Positions 16,165 through 24,709 of a stretch of DNA of 40,710 nucleotides are shown in pieces (the stretch's first letter is position 1; every line of letters begins with the position of its first letter). The stretch is taken from assembly GCA_031285685.1 (NCBI GenBank), contig JAITVS010000226.1:1-40710 (forward strand). The letters are read 5' to 3'. The notes beneath the pieces are model-generated. The model did not search any database. It saw only the letters and a list, made by a program, of their open reading frames with translations, and was not told where the DNA came from. Both the position numbers and the translations under genes were made by a program. The stretch is from Tannerella sp. GTDB lineage: Bacteria; Bacteroidota; Bacteroidia; Bacteroidales; Tannerellaceae.

Positions 16165-16956
16165 ATGAAACTTACAATTATCGGCGCAGGAAATATAGGA
16201 AGCGCAATTGCACGCGGTTTAGGAAACAGTGAAATAATCAACTCACTGGAAATATATTGCACAGACCTTATGCCTGATAAATTAAATAAAATTAAAGAAG
16301 CAAACGCATCCATCCATGTTACCACAGATAATATAGAAGCGATAAAAGATGCGGATATTGTCATTGTTGCAGTTAAACCCTGGTTTATCGAAGCGGCAAT
16401 AGACGGGATCAAAGAAGCCCTGGACTATAAACACCAGATTTTTGTATCTATTGCTGCCGGAATCGAATTCGATAAATTATGTCAATTTCTGAAAAAGGAT
16501 GGAGATGAATTACCGGCTATTTTCCGGATCATACCCAATACAGCCATCGAAGTAAAAGAAAGTGTCAATTTTGTTTCCGTATATAACGCAACACAGGAAC
16601 AAACAAATATCATAAAAAAAATATTCGACGAACTCGGACTCACGATTATTATCGAAGAACGGCTTATCGGAGCCGGAACAGCTCTTGCTTCATGCGGCAT
16701 AGCATATGCTTTCAGATACATACGGGCAGCTGTCGAAGGAGCTGTTGAACTCGGACTCAGTCCGGAACTTGCAAAAAAAATAGAATTACAAACCCTGAGA
16801 GGCGCAGTCACCCTGCTCGAAACAAACAACAGCCATCCGGAAGCCGAAATTGATAAAGTAACCACACCCGGAGGTATTACCATTAAAGGCCTGAATGCCA
16901 TGGAAGAGGCAGGTTTTACAAATACGGTGATAAAAGGATTAAAAGCGTCTGTTTAA
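16165..16956 (+). CDS. proC: Pyrroline-5-carboxylate reductase
   Basis: 263 residues, the usual length. The NAD(P)-binding start MKLTIIGAGNIGSAIARGL, the VVAVKPW segment after the fifth strand, IIPNTAIEVKES, and the C-terminal signature with TTPGGITIKGLNAMEEAG are all present. It reduces 1-pyrroline-5-carboxylate to proline, the last step of proline synthesis, in the cytoplasm. It is single, with its own promoter; the next gene starts about 115 bases later. Confidence 0.95.
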   Translation: MKLTIIGAGNIGSAIARGLGNSEIINSLEIYCTDLMPDKLNKIKEANASIHVTTDNIEAIKDADIVIVAVKPWFIEAAIDGIKEALDYKHQIFVSIAAGIEFDKLCQFLKKDGDELPAIFRIIPNTAIEVKESVNFVSVYNATQEQTNIIKKIFDELGLTIIIEERLIGAGTALASCGIAYAFRYIRAAVEGAVELGLSPELAKKIELQTLRGAVTLLETNNSHPEAEIDKVTTPGGITIKGLNAMEEAGFTNTVIKGLKASV

Positions 16957-17072
16957 ATAATTTATCCGTATTATTATTGCTGCTCATCCCATGTTAATAA
17001 AGCTTAAACAAAAAGCGGGTAATTAAACGTTTTATTCAATCCTTTGTCTATCTCCATAAATATTAATTTTTT

Positions 17073-19205
17073 ATGGAGAAAAAGTATTGGTTGGTTTTAA
17101 TAGGTATTAGCCTTTTTACCTTATTATCCATGCCTGCGAAGGCACAACATAACAAAGTAGAAATAAAAGGAAGTGTTGTTGAGAAAACAAGTGATGACCC
17201 GATCGAAGCAGCTAATGTGAGATTACTCTCGAGCAGGGATAGTACGATGAAGGCCGGAGTCGCAACCGGAAATAACGGTAGTTTCTCTTTAAAAAATATC
17301 ACCCCCGGAACTTATCTTTTACACATATCATATATAGGATATGAGCCGATATACCAGCCTTTACGGATTACCGGTCGTTCGGAAAGCATTAATGTCGGCA
17401 AAATAGAAATGGACGAAAACAGTATTCTTCTCAGCGAAGCCGTAGTCACAGCTAAAGCTGTCGAAATCACGGTTAAGGAAGATACGGTCGAATATAATGC
17501 GGACTCATACAAAGTGGCAGAAGGCTCAATGTTGGAAGACCTGATAAAAAAAATGCCGGGCGCCGAAGTGGGTAGCGACGGCTCCATTACAATCAACGGT
17601 AAGCAGATAAAAAAGATTCTTGTGGACGGCAAAGAATTCTTTTCGGATGATCCGAAAGTTGCTGCCAAGAATCTTCCGGCCAAAATGGTTGATAAAGTCC
17701 AGACCTATGACAGGAAAAGTGACATGGCGCTTATGACAGGCTTCGATGACGGAGACGAGGAGGCAGTCATCAATCTAATGGTCAAACCAGGCATGAAGCA
17801 GGGTTGGTTCGGCAACGCTTTTGCCGGATACGGAAGTAAAGAGCGGTATGAAGGAAATTTTATGGTAAACAGGTTTATCAACAATGACCAGTTCTCTCTT
17901 ATCGGCGGAATAAACAATACCAATAACATGGGTTTTTCCGATCTTGCATCAACAATGTTCAGCGGTATGGGCGGCGGCGGAAGGCGTGGCTTTGGCGGCG
18001 GCGGATCCGGAAACGGGATTACACAGTCAGGTAATATAGGCGCTAATTTTAATAAAGAATTTAGTCCTAAACTCGCTCTTAACGGTAATGTCCGCTATTC
18101 TCATTCAGATAATGATACCAAAACCAAGAGCGAAAAAGAAAATATCCTGCCTTCAGGCAATACATCTGATTTTGTGAATTCCAATTCAAATACAAAAAAT
18201 GATAATATCGGATTTAACATGCGTATGACCTGGAAACCGGATACGTTGACACAGGTGATTTTCACTCCGGATTTTTCTTATAGCAAAACAAATCAAAGTG
18301 AATCAGGTGATTCTTACACGTTAAACAGCGCTTCAGATTCCGTTAATACCTCTACTTCGGATTCCTACTCAAAAGGACACGGGTATAATGTGTCGGGACG
18401 CCTGGAAGCCAGCCGCAAACTGAACGATAAAGGACGTGTTTTAAGCATTTCTTTATCCGGAGGCGCAGGAGATACAAAAAACGACAGTTATGAATATTCA
18501 CTTACAAAATACCTTCAGGTGGAGCGTCCGGACGATCTGATTGACCAACAAATTGACTATGATAATACAAATTATAATTATCGCGGATTTGTTTCATGGG
18601 TTGAGCCTATCGGACGAAACAATTTTATCCAGTTATCATACAACTACAGCGGCAGTAACCGGGAAGCATTGAAATACGCTTACTCACCCGACAGTAACGG
18701 CGACTACAATATACTTGACTCCACATACAGTCAGAGTTCACGTAACAATTCGATAGAACAACGCGCAAGCCTGGCATTCAAAGCACAACGCAGCAACTAT
18801 AACTATACAATCGGATTTAATGTCGATCCTTCGTATGCCAAAACAGAAACATTCGTTGGTGACGAAATAATTTATTCTTCAAGCCGTAATGTCGTAAATT
18901 ATTCACCGACAATCCAATTTAATTACCGCCCCTCACGAGAAAAAAACCTCCGTATCGAGTATGAAGGACGCACAAGTCAGCCTACGATGAAACAGTTATC
19001 ACCGGTAGAAGATGTTGCCGATCCGCTGAATACGACAATTGGTAATCCGGACCTGAAACCGATCTATACAAACAGCCTGCGCGTTCGCTTCCAGAACTTC
19101 AATCGCGAAAAACAATCAGCATTTATGATCTTTGCCAATGGCGGTTATGTTGTTAACGATGTTGTCAGCTTCGCATCATATGATGAAAGTACCGGAAAAA
19201 AATAA
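17073..19205 (+). CDS. Outer-membrane beta-barrel protein, N-terminal part (frameshifted)
   Basis: 710 residues: a signal peptide (about 1-24), a carboxypeptidase-like regulatory domain (about 28-110), a plug-like region with KIL(V)DGKEFFSDDPKVAAKNLP near 185-210, and barrel strands to the end. A Gly-rich loop (GMGGGGRRGFGGGGSG) lies near 300. This is the OMP_b-brl_3 type of TonB-receptor-like protein, usually about 900-950 residues. The frame ends early at TAA 19203, right after a run of seven A (19196-19202). The missing barrel end is encoded directly downstream one base back (19202-19879); joined, the protein would be 935 residues. The cause may be a lost A in the run, an assembly error or ribosome slippage. 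Confidence 0.85.
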   Translation: MEKKYWLVLIGISLFTLLSMPAKAQHNKVEIKGSVVEKTSDDPIEAANVRLLSSRDSTMKAGVATGNNGSFSLKNITPGTYLLHISYIGYEPIYQPLRITGRSESINVGKIEMDENSILLSEAVVTAKAVEITVKEDTVEYNADSYKVAEGSMLEDLIKKMPGAEVGSDGSITINGKQIKKILVDGKEFFSDDPKVAAKNLPAKMVDKVQTYDRKSDMALMTGFDDGDEEAVINLMVKPGMKQGWFGNAFAGYGSKERYEGNFMVNRFINNDQFSLIGGINNTNNMGFSDLASTMFSGMGGGGRRGFGGGGSGNGITQSGNIGANFNKEFSPKLALNGNVRYSHSDNDTKTKSEKENILPSGNTSDFVNSNSNTKNDNIGFNMRMTWKPDTLTQVIFTPDFSYSKTNQSESGDSYTLNSASDSVNTSTSDSYSKGHGYNVSGRLEASRKLNDKGRVLSISLSGGAGDTKNDSYEYSLTKYLQVERPDDLIDQQIDYDNTNYNYRGFVSWVEPIGRNNFIQLSYNYSGSNREALKYAYSPDSNGDYNILDSTYSQSSRNNSIEQRASLAFKAQRSNYNYTIGFNVDPSYAKTETFVGDEIIYSSSRNVVNYSPTIQFNYRPSREKNLRIEYEGRTSQPTMKQLSPVEDVADPLNTTIGNPDLKPIYTNSLRVRFQNFNREKQSAFMIFANGGYVVNDVVSFASYDESTGKK

Positions 19206-19879
19206 CAACTTACAAAAACATAGACGGAAACTACAATGGAAACGCACGTATTATGTACAATACGCCTTTACGTAACAAAAAACTATCGATCAATAATATG
19301 CTGTTTGTATCATATGCAAACACAAACAGCTATATAGACACAGAAAAGAATACGAATAAAGCGTTACAAATTATGGACCGTCCCGGAATTAACTACCGTT
19401 CCGATTATGCAGATTTTGGCCTGAACGGAAACATCACTTACAAACGCACAACAAATTCTCTCGAAGGCAAGGACGATCTGAACACATATGATTATGGCGG
19501 CGGTTTTAATACCACCCTTTACTTACCTTATGAATTCAAGGTGGAAACCGATATCAATTATTCTACAAACTCGGGATATGCCGACGGATATAAACAGGAA
19601 GAATGGCTATGGAACGCCTCTCTCTCTAAAAGCTTCCTGAAAGGTAATGCCGCTACATTACGTCTTAAAATATATGATATACTGCAGCAACGCAGTAATA
19701 TCTCCTATACGGCAACATCCAGCTATACCCAATATTCGGAATATAATACGCTGAACAGCTATTTTATGCTGCATTTTATCTATAAATTCAGTATTTTCAA
19801 AGGCGGAGCAAGTATGTCGGATATGCGTCGCGGGCCGGGTGGACCCGGTGGTAGACCCGGCGGACCTCCTCCGATGTAA
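19202..19879 (+). CDS. Outer-membrane beta-barrel protein, C-terminal part (continuation after frameshift)
   Basis: 225 residues when read from the -1 frame at 19202, starting ITTYKNIDGNYNGNARIMYN, in step with the truncated upstream part. The first ATG inside it is at 19253 and is unlikely to be a true start, as no signal peptide exists. The barrel strands continue to YFMLHFIYKFSIFKGG, followed by a Gly/Pro/Arg-rich tail (RRGPGGPGGRPGGPPPM), a common end in this family. On its own it could not form a barrel. Confidence 0.75.
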   Translation: MTTYKNIDGNYNGNARIMYNTPLRNKKLSINNMLFVSYANTNSYIDTEKNTNKALQIMDRPGINYRSDYADFGLNGNITYKRTTNSLEGKDDLNTYDYGGGFNTTLYLPYEFKVETDINYSTNSGYADGYKQEEWLWNASLSKSFLKGNAATLRLKIYDILQQRSNISYTATSSYTQYSEYNTLNSYFMLHFIYKFSIFKGGASMSDMRRGPGGPGGRPGGPPPM

Positions 19880-19923
19880 TCCCTACCGGATATTAACAAC
19901 TTATAGCTTTACCGAAAATTATT

Positions 19924-21794
19924 TTAGAAGTTATAAATTACAATTCCCGCATTGACTAATTCATCGTGCGAGAGAATGAACTTTTTTATCTCCTTACCAT
20001 TGATAGTAAGTGATTTTATTTTATACTCATCGGCATTTTTGCGATTTGTTTCAATGACAAGCTTGTCTTTTTTATAGAATTGAGGGTCGAGATGTATCGT
20101 TACCTTGTCAAAAACAGGAGCTGTAACGGTATATTCGGGCTTTCCGGGACAATGAGGATAGAAGCCTATCATATTCAACAATGCCCATGTCGACAGGGTT
20201 CCGGTATCGTCGTTGCCCGGAATACCTCCGGTTGTATTGGTAAAATGTTTAGCCAGTAAATCCCGTACGATTTTCTGGGTTCGCCACTCTTCGCCTTTGA
20301 TTTGTGAAAACAAATGCGGATAAATGATATCCGGCTCATTAGTCACATCAAAATAACCGTTATCAAATACGGATTGCAGTTTTTCCGCAAATTTTTTCTG
20401 ACCACCCATTAACCTGATAAGTCCCTGAATGTCATGCGGAACAGCAAATGTATAGTTCCATGCATTGCCTTCATGAAAACCGGGGTTTGGCTCGAAATTG
20501 GCACCCAGAAGCGGGTCGAAAGGAGTCAGGAACGAGCCGTCGGGTAAAATGGAACGAAAAGTGCCGTATTCTTTTGAATAGTAATGCTTATATCCGAACG
20601 AACGCTCGTAGAATTTTTTAGCATCGTCTTTTTTGCCTAACGCTTCGGCCCAACGCGCTAAATTCCAGTCGGCAATGTAATATTCCAACGCATGTGATAC
20701 GGAATTGTCAAATTTTCCCCGCAACGCGACATAACCATACTTCAAATAATCATCATTATCGGGACGGAGTTTGTTTTCAGGCCCCGGCGTCGTCGCCGAT
20801 TTGACAAACGCTTCATAAGCGGTTTCCACATCAAAATCGCGCAGGCCTTTCAACCACGAGTCTACGATGACCGGAATCGCAGGGTCCCCTTCCATCGTAT
20901 ACGTTTCGCGACGATACAGTTCCCATTTCGGCATCCATCCATGCTCGTTGTAGATGTCAATCATCGAACGTATCATATTCAACTGCCTGTCAGGGTATAG
21001 CAACGTCATCAGCTGATGCACATTCCGATATGTATCCCACAGCGAAAAAACCGTATACCGGTTTTCTTTTGTAACCCCGATTTCCGCACTTTCCATTTTC
21101 GGGTATTCGCCAGTCACATCCTGTAAGATATTGGGGTGTATCAATGTGTGATACAAAGCAGTGTAAAACACTGTTTTCTGATCTTCCGTACCTCCTTCGA
21201 CTTCGATTTTCGACAAGTCTCTATTCCACTGTTCACGCGCATTAGCATGCACCGCATCAAAATCAAATGCCGGCTGTTCGGCGTTTAAGTTAGCACGTGA
21301 CTTTGTCCTGCAGGAAATGTAAAACGCGTCGTACCCACCCGCAATGAAGCAGACACCTCCGCTTTCACATTGTATTTATCAAGCATCACCGAATAATAAC
21401 CCGGTGACGCTTTTTCATCATGATAAGTGGTTCCGTATTCTTTATAATCCACATTCAATTCGCCGGTTGTCGGCATCAGCAGTAAACTCCCTAAATCGGG
21501 ACAGCCCACACCGCTCAGATTCACATGTGCGAACCCGGTCAGAAAACGATGATTGTTAACGTACGGCGTTGACCACCAACCTGCATCTTTATCGCGCTGA
21601 TTCAGCTTGGAACCCATCACATTAAAAGGTGTTACCGACATAAAACCCTGCGGACACATCGCCCCCGGATTCGTCGTCCCGTAATTGGTCGTCCCAATAA
21701 ACGGATTCACATAATCAACAGGCTTTTTCTGGGCGAATAAAGTGGTTGCCGACAATAAAGCCAAACCACATAATGCATTCTTTAAACAGTTCAT
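19924..21794 (-). pseudogene. GH92 alpha-mannosidase with internal deletion and frameshift
   Basis: Two open pieces of one gene. The first (21794-21285, 169 residues) has a signal peptide and the GH92 start VDYVNPFIGTTNYG...NPGAMCPQG, ending SHVLT then stop. The second (up to 21252-19924, at least 442 residues) has VFSLWDTYRNVHQL, FHEGNAWNYTFAVPHD with the likely acid Glu, and GNDDTGTLSTW. Intact family members are about 740-770 residues; the two pieces fall short by roughly 140, missing the end of the N-terminal beta domain and the linker. The junction lies in CACGTGCTA (21299-21291), which fits both the QSHVL and the ARANL coding sides, so a short-homology deletion is likely. GH92 enzymes release mannose from N-glycans and mannans. 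This copy cannot yield a full enzyme. Confidence 0.85.
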
Positions 21795-21835
21795 TTGTTA
21801 ACGATCAATAGATTGTTTATAAATATTTTCGCTTG

Positions 21836-21843
21836 CAAATATA
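21836..21843 (-). promoter_or_regulatory. -7 box TATATTTG of the GH92 pseudogene
   Basis: TATATTTG on the minus strand, 41 bases before the ATG at 21794. A TTTG lies 23 bases upstream (21870-21867), slightly beyond the common spacing. The remnant gene may still be transcribed. Confidence 0.5.
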
Positions 21844-22005
21844 TTCATTTTATTCGATTATAGCAGCAAAGTACTATGGGCTAATTTCAACCGGAGAGAA
21901 ACAATAACTCCGGACTCCTAACGGGCTTAACCGGCAGTTGTACGCTTGAATACCAATGCCTCATAAAGTATTAAAAAACACAATTTGCCAAAAAAATATA
22001 TTTAC

Positions 22006-22038
22006 TTTGTTTGTTTCCACTTTTTTTATTTATATTTG
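22006..22038 (+). promoter_or_regulatory. Promoter of the oxidoreductase-DUF1080 operon
   Basis: TTTG (22006-22009), a 21-base spacer, then TATATTTG (22031-22038), a good Bacteroidetes -33/-7 match. The start codon follows about 92 bases later. Confidence 0.65.
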
Positions 22039-22130
22039 CGAAGAAATGAAAGAACGCGAAATAAAAGCTTTTAAACCGATTTTTACGTTGAACTAATTTA
22101 CATACTACTAATCATAAAACAACATTTACT

Positions 22131-23603
22131 ATGACAAACATTTCAAGAAGAAACTTTCTTCAAAGAGGCGCGGCAGCGGCAGCAGCTTTTACTATTGCTC
22201 CCAGTTCCATTTTAGGAAAAAGTCATGGATACACTGCTCCATCGGATAAGTTAAATATTGCCTGTATAGGTATAGGCGGTATGGGTAACGCAAACCTGAA
22301 AGAGGTAGAAAAAACGGAAAACATCGTGGCTCTTTGCGATGTTGACTGGAAATACTCAAAACCGGTATTCGACCGCCTGAAGACAGCAAAAAAATACTGG
22401 GATTACCGGAAGATGTACGACGAGATGGGCAAAGATATTGATGCCGTTATCGTTGCGACAGCCGATCATACACACGCTATTATTGCAGCAGAAGCAATGA
22501 CCCTTGGAAAACATACCTATGTACAAAAACCGTTGACTCACTCAGTTTATGAATCACGCTTGTTGACAAAACTTGCAGAAAAACATCAGGTTGCCACACA
22601 AATGGGTAATCAGGGTGCATCGGCCGAAGGAGTTAACCTCATCTGCGAATGGATCTGGAACGGTGAAATCGGCGAAGTAACGAAAGTTGAATGTGCGACC
22701 GACCGTCCGATATGGCCGCAGGGTTTAAATACACCGGCTAAAGCCGACAAAGTTCCTTCTACGTTAAATTGGGATTTGTTCACAGGCCCTGCAGCAATGC
22801 GTCCTTTTAATAACATTTATCATCCGTGGAACTGGCGCGGATGGTGGCCCTATGGAACAGGTGCGCTCGGAGATATGGCATGCCACATCATGCATCCTGC
22901 ATTTAAAGCACTGAAATTAGGCTATCCGACAAAAGCGGAAGCGTCTTCCACATTACTACTAAACGATTGCGCACCACAGGCGCAACATGCAAAACTGACA
23001 TTCCCTGCACGCGACAACATGCCTAAAGTATCTATGCCGGAAGTGGTTGTACACTGGTATGACGGAGGTATGATGCCGGATCGTCCGGAAGGATTCCCTC
23101 AGGACAAAGAATTGATGGGTCCCGGAGGAGGATTGACCATATTCCACGGCACAAAAGATACATTGGTCTGCGGATGCTACGGACGGGAGCCATGGTTACT
23201 ATCCGGACGCGTGCCTAATTCACCGAAAGTTTGCCGCAGAGTATCTGTCAGTCACGAAATGGATTGGGTCCGCGCATGCAAAGAAAGCCCGGCTAACCGC
23301 GTAAAAACATCTTCTGATTTCAGCGAAGCAGGCCCATTCAATGAAATGGTGGTAATGGGAGTATTAGCTGTTCGCCTTCAGGCCTTAAATAAAATATTAC
23401 ACTGGGATGGTCCGAATATGAAGTTCACGAATATCGGCGCCAGTGAAACAATTAAAACGGTCATAAAAGATGGTTTTACCATTAAAGACGGACATCCTTC
23501 ATTCGACAAAGACTGGACTACCCCGGTCAATGCGCAGGAATTTGCCGCGGAACTCATCAATCACAAATATCGCGACGGATGGAAACTTCCGGCTATGCCG
23601 TAA
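22131..23603 (+). CDS. Gfo/Idh/MocA family oxidoreductase, Tat-exported
   Basis: 490 residues. A Tat signal (SRRNFLQRGAAAAAAFTIAP, Arg 6-7) directs it out of the cytoplasm, without a clear lipobox. The Rossmann motif is IACIGIGGMGNA (43-54). The EKP motif is QKP (132-134), a variant seen in this bacterial subfamily, with Lys retained. GALGDMACHIMHPAF contains the probable catalytic His. Its partner 90 bases downstream is a DUF1080 lipoprotein. In studied Bacteroides cases an oxidoreductase of this family oxidises the glucose 3-OH of a glycoside and a DUF1080 protein cleaves the 3-keto product, so a two-step periplasmic glycoside pathway is likely. The substrate is not evident. Confidence 0.88.
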   Translation: MTNISRRNFLQRGAAAAAAFTIAPSSILGKSHGYTAPSDKLNIACIGIGGMGNANLKEVEKTENIVALCDVDWKYSKPVFDRLKTAKKYWDYRKMYDEMGKDIDAVIVATADHTHAIIAAEAMTLGKHTYVQKPLTHSVYESRLLTKLAEKHQVATQMGNQGASAEGVNLICEWIWNGEIGEVTKVECATDRPIWPQGLNTPAKADKVPSTLNWDLFTGPAAMRPFNNIYHPWNWRGWWPYGTGALGDMACHIMHPAFKALKLGYPTKAEASSTLLLNDCAPQAQHAKLTFPARDNMPKVSMPEVVVHWYDGGMMPDRPEGFPQDKELMGPGGGLTIFHGTKDTLVCGCYGREPWLLSGRVPNSPKVCRRVSVSHEMDWVRACKESPANRVKTSSDFSEAGPFNEMVVMGVLAVRLQALNKILHWDGPNMKFTNIGASETIKTVIKDGFTIKDGHPSFDKDWTTPVNAQEFAAELINHKYRDGWKLPAMP

Positions 23604-23639
23604 AATCTTTTTTGAAAAAAATTCAGTTGAATAATAAAA

Positions 23640-23669
23640 AGTTTCCTGAATAAATTTTATCAGGAAACT
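23640..23669 (+). other. Stem-loop between oxidoreductase and DUF1080 genes
   Basis: AGTTTCCTGA pairs perfectly with TCAGGAAACT over a 10-base AT-rich loop. The T tract after it is interrupted (AATTTTAATT), so it may be a partial terminator or an mRNA-stability element that sets unequal expression of the two genes. Confidence 0.6.
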
Positions 23670-23693
23670 AATTTTAATTAACAGTTTACAAAA

Positions 23694-24608
23694 ATGAAGA
23701 AAACAATTTTATTAGCAGGTGCCGTCAGTATGATGGTACTTGCCTCTTGCGGCGGAGGGAAAAAAGCCGATAATACAGCGGATAAAAAGGACGCTCCTGT
23801 TGAAGAGGAAACGAAAGCTGATCCGAAATTAACAGCAGAGGGTCCTTATGAAAAATTAATTCCGGCTACAAATGAAAGTCCGGCATATGTTCTGATCGAG
23901 AAACCAACGGTTAATCTGGATGATTTTTCGAAAGACAAAGACGGATATTATGTTATTTTTGACGGAACATCTTTCAATGGATGGAGGGGCTACAATAAAG
24001 ACGAGGTTCCGGCAAGATGGACTATAGACAATGGCGCCATGAAATTTAATGGTAGCGGCATCGGCGAAGCCCAGGAAGAAGACGGTGGCGATCTTATCTT
24101 TGCTTACAAATTCAAAAATTTCGAATTGGCTTTTGACTGGAAAGTGGCTAAAGCATCCAATTCCGGAGTCTTCTATATGGCACAGGAAATTAAAGGAGAA
24201 CCGATATGGATTTCCTGTCCCGAATACCAGATACTGGATAACGAAAACCATGAAGATGCAAAAGCGGGAGAAAACGGAAATCGTCAATCCGCGTCATTAT
24301 ACGATATGATTCCGGCTAAACCTCAAAATGCAAAACCATTCGACGAGTGGAATACCGGTACTATCATCGTATCCAAGGGTACGGTTTTCCATAAACAAAA
24401 CGGAGAAACAGTGCTGGAATATCATTTATGGACTCCCAAATGGAAAGAACTGATAGCAAACAGTAAATTCAAACCGGGAGGGGATTATCCTTTAGCATAC
24501 GAGTTAATGACCAAACTCGGAGGCCCAAAGCGGGAAGGATATATCGGATTTCAGGATCATAGCGATGATGTATGGTTCAAAAATATCCGAATCAAAGTTT
24601 TAGATTAA
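23694..24608 (+). CDS. DUF1080 lipoprotein (3-keto-glycoside hydrolase-like)
   Basis: 304 residues. Lipoprotein signal with lipobox LASCG, Cys 19, then a charged linker (about 20-50). From about 75 on it matches DUF1080 (3-keto-disaccharide hydrolase domain): YYVIFDGTSFNGWRGYN, FELAFDWKVAKASNSGVFY, CPEYQILDNENHED and GYIGFQDHSDDVWFKNIRI are typical. This concanavalin-like fold cleaves 3-keto glycosides in characterised members. It follows the Tat oxidoreductase in the same operon and is probably anchored in the periplasm near it. A strong terminator follows. Confidence 0.88.
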   Translation: MKKTILLAGAVSMMVLASCGGGKKADNTADKKDAPVEEETKADPKLTAEGPYEKLIPATNESPAYVLIEKPTVNLDDFSKDKDGYYVIFDGTSFNGWRGYNKDEVPARWTIDNGAMKFNGSGIGEAQEEDGGDLIFAYKFKNFELAFDWKVAKASNSGVFYMAQEIKGEPIWISCPEYQILDNENHEDAKAGENGNRQSASLYDMIPAKPQNAKPFDEWNTGTIIVSKGTVFHKQNGETVLEYHLWTPKWKELIANSKFKPGGDYPLAYELMTKLGGPKREGYIGFQDHSDDVWFKNIRIKVLD

Positions 24609-24646
24609 TAGTTTTCGTTTTTCGTTTTTATAATTTTTTATCAGTC

Positions 24647-24681
24647 CGAGGCCGGGAGAGTTCCATGCCTCGTTTTTTTTT
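24647..24681 (+). terminator. Intrinsic terminator after DUF1080 gene
   Basis: CGAGGC, a 14-base loop, GCCTCG, then nine T. It lies 38 bases after the stop and ends the oxidoreductase-DUF1080 operon. Confidence 0.88.
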
Positions 24682-24709
24682 GAATTCATAGAAATTAAAG
24701 CTGATTTAA

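Larger units (their letters stand above)
21795..22130. other. Divergent promoter region between GH92 pseudogene and oxidoreductase
   Basis: 336 bases without a convincing gene. It holds a minus-strand promoter box near the GH92 remnant and a plus-strand promoter for the oxidoreductase operon, leaving a leader of about 85 bases before 22131. A 16-codon ORF sits in that leader (22046-22096). The middle part is AT-rich with nothing recognised. Confidence 0.6.

Noticed and set aside
16482-16901. 139-codon minus-strand ORF
   Set aside because: Antisense to proC and Ser/Ala-rich as expected for a shadow frame.
22046-22096. 16-codon ORF (MKEREIKAFKPIFTLN) in the leader of the oxidoreductase operon
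   Set aside because: Too short, no coupling to the main start 34 bases later, and no regulatory peptide feature such as repeated codons.
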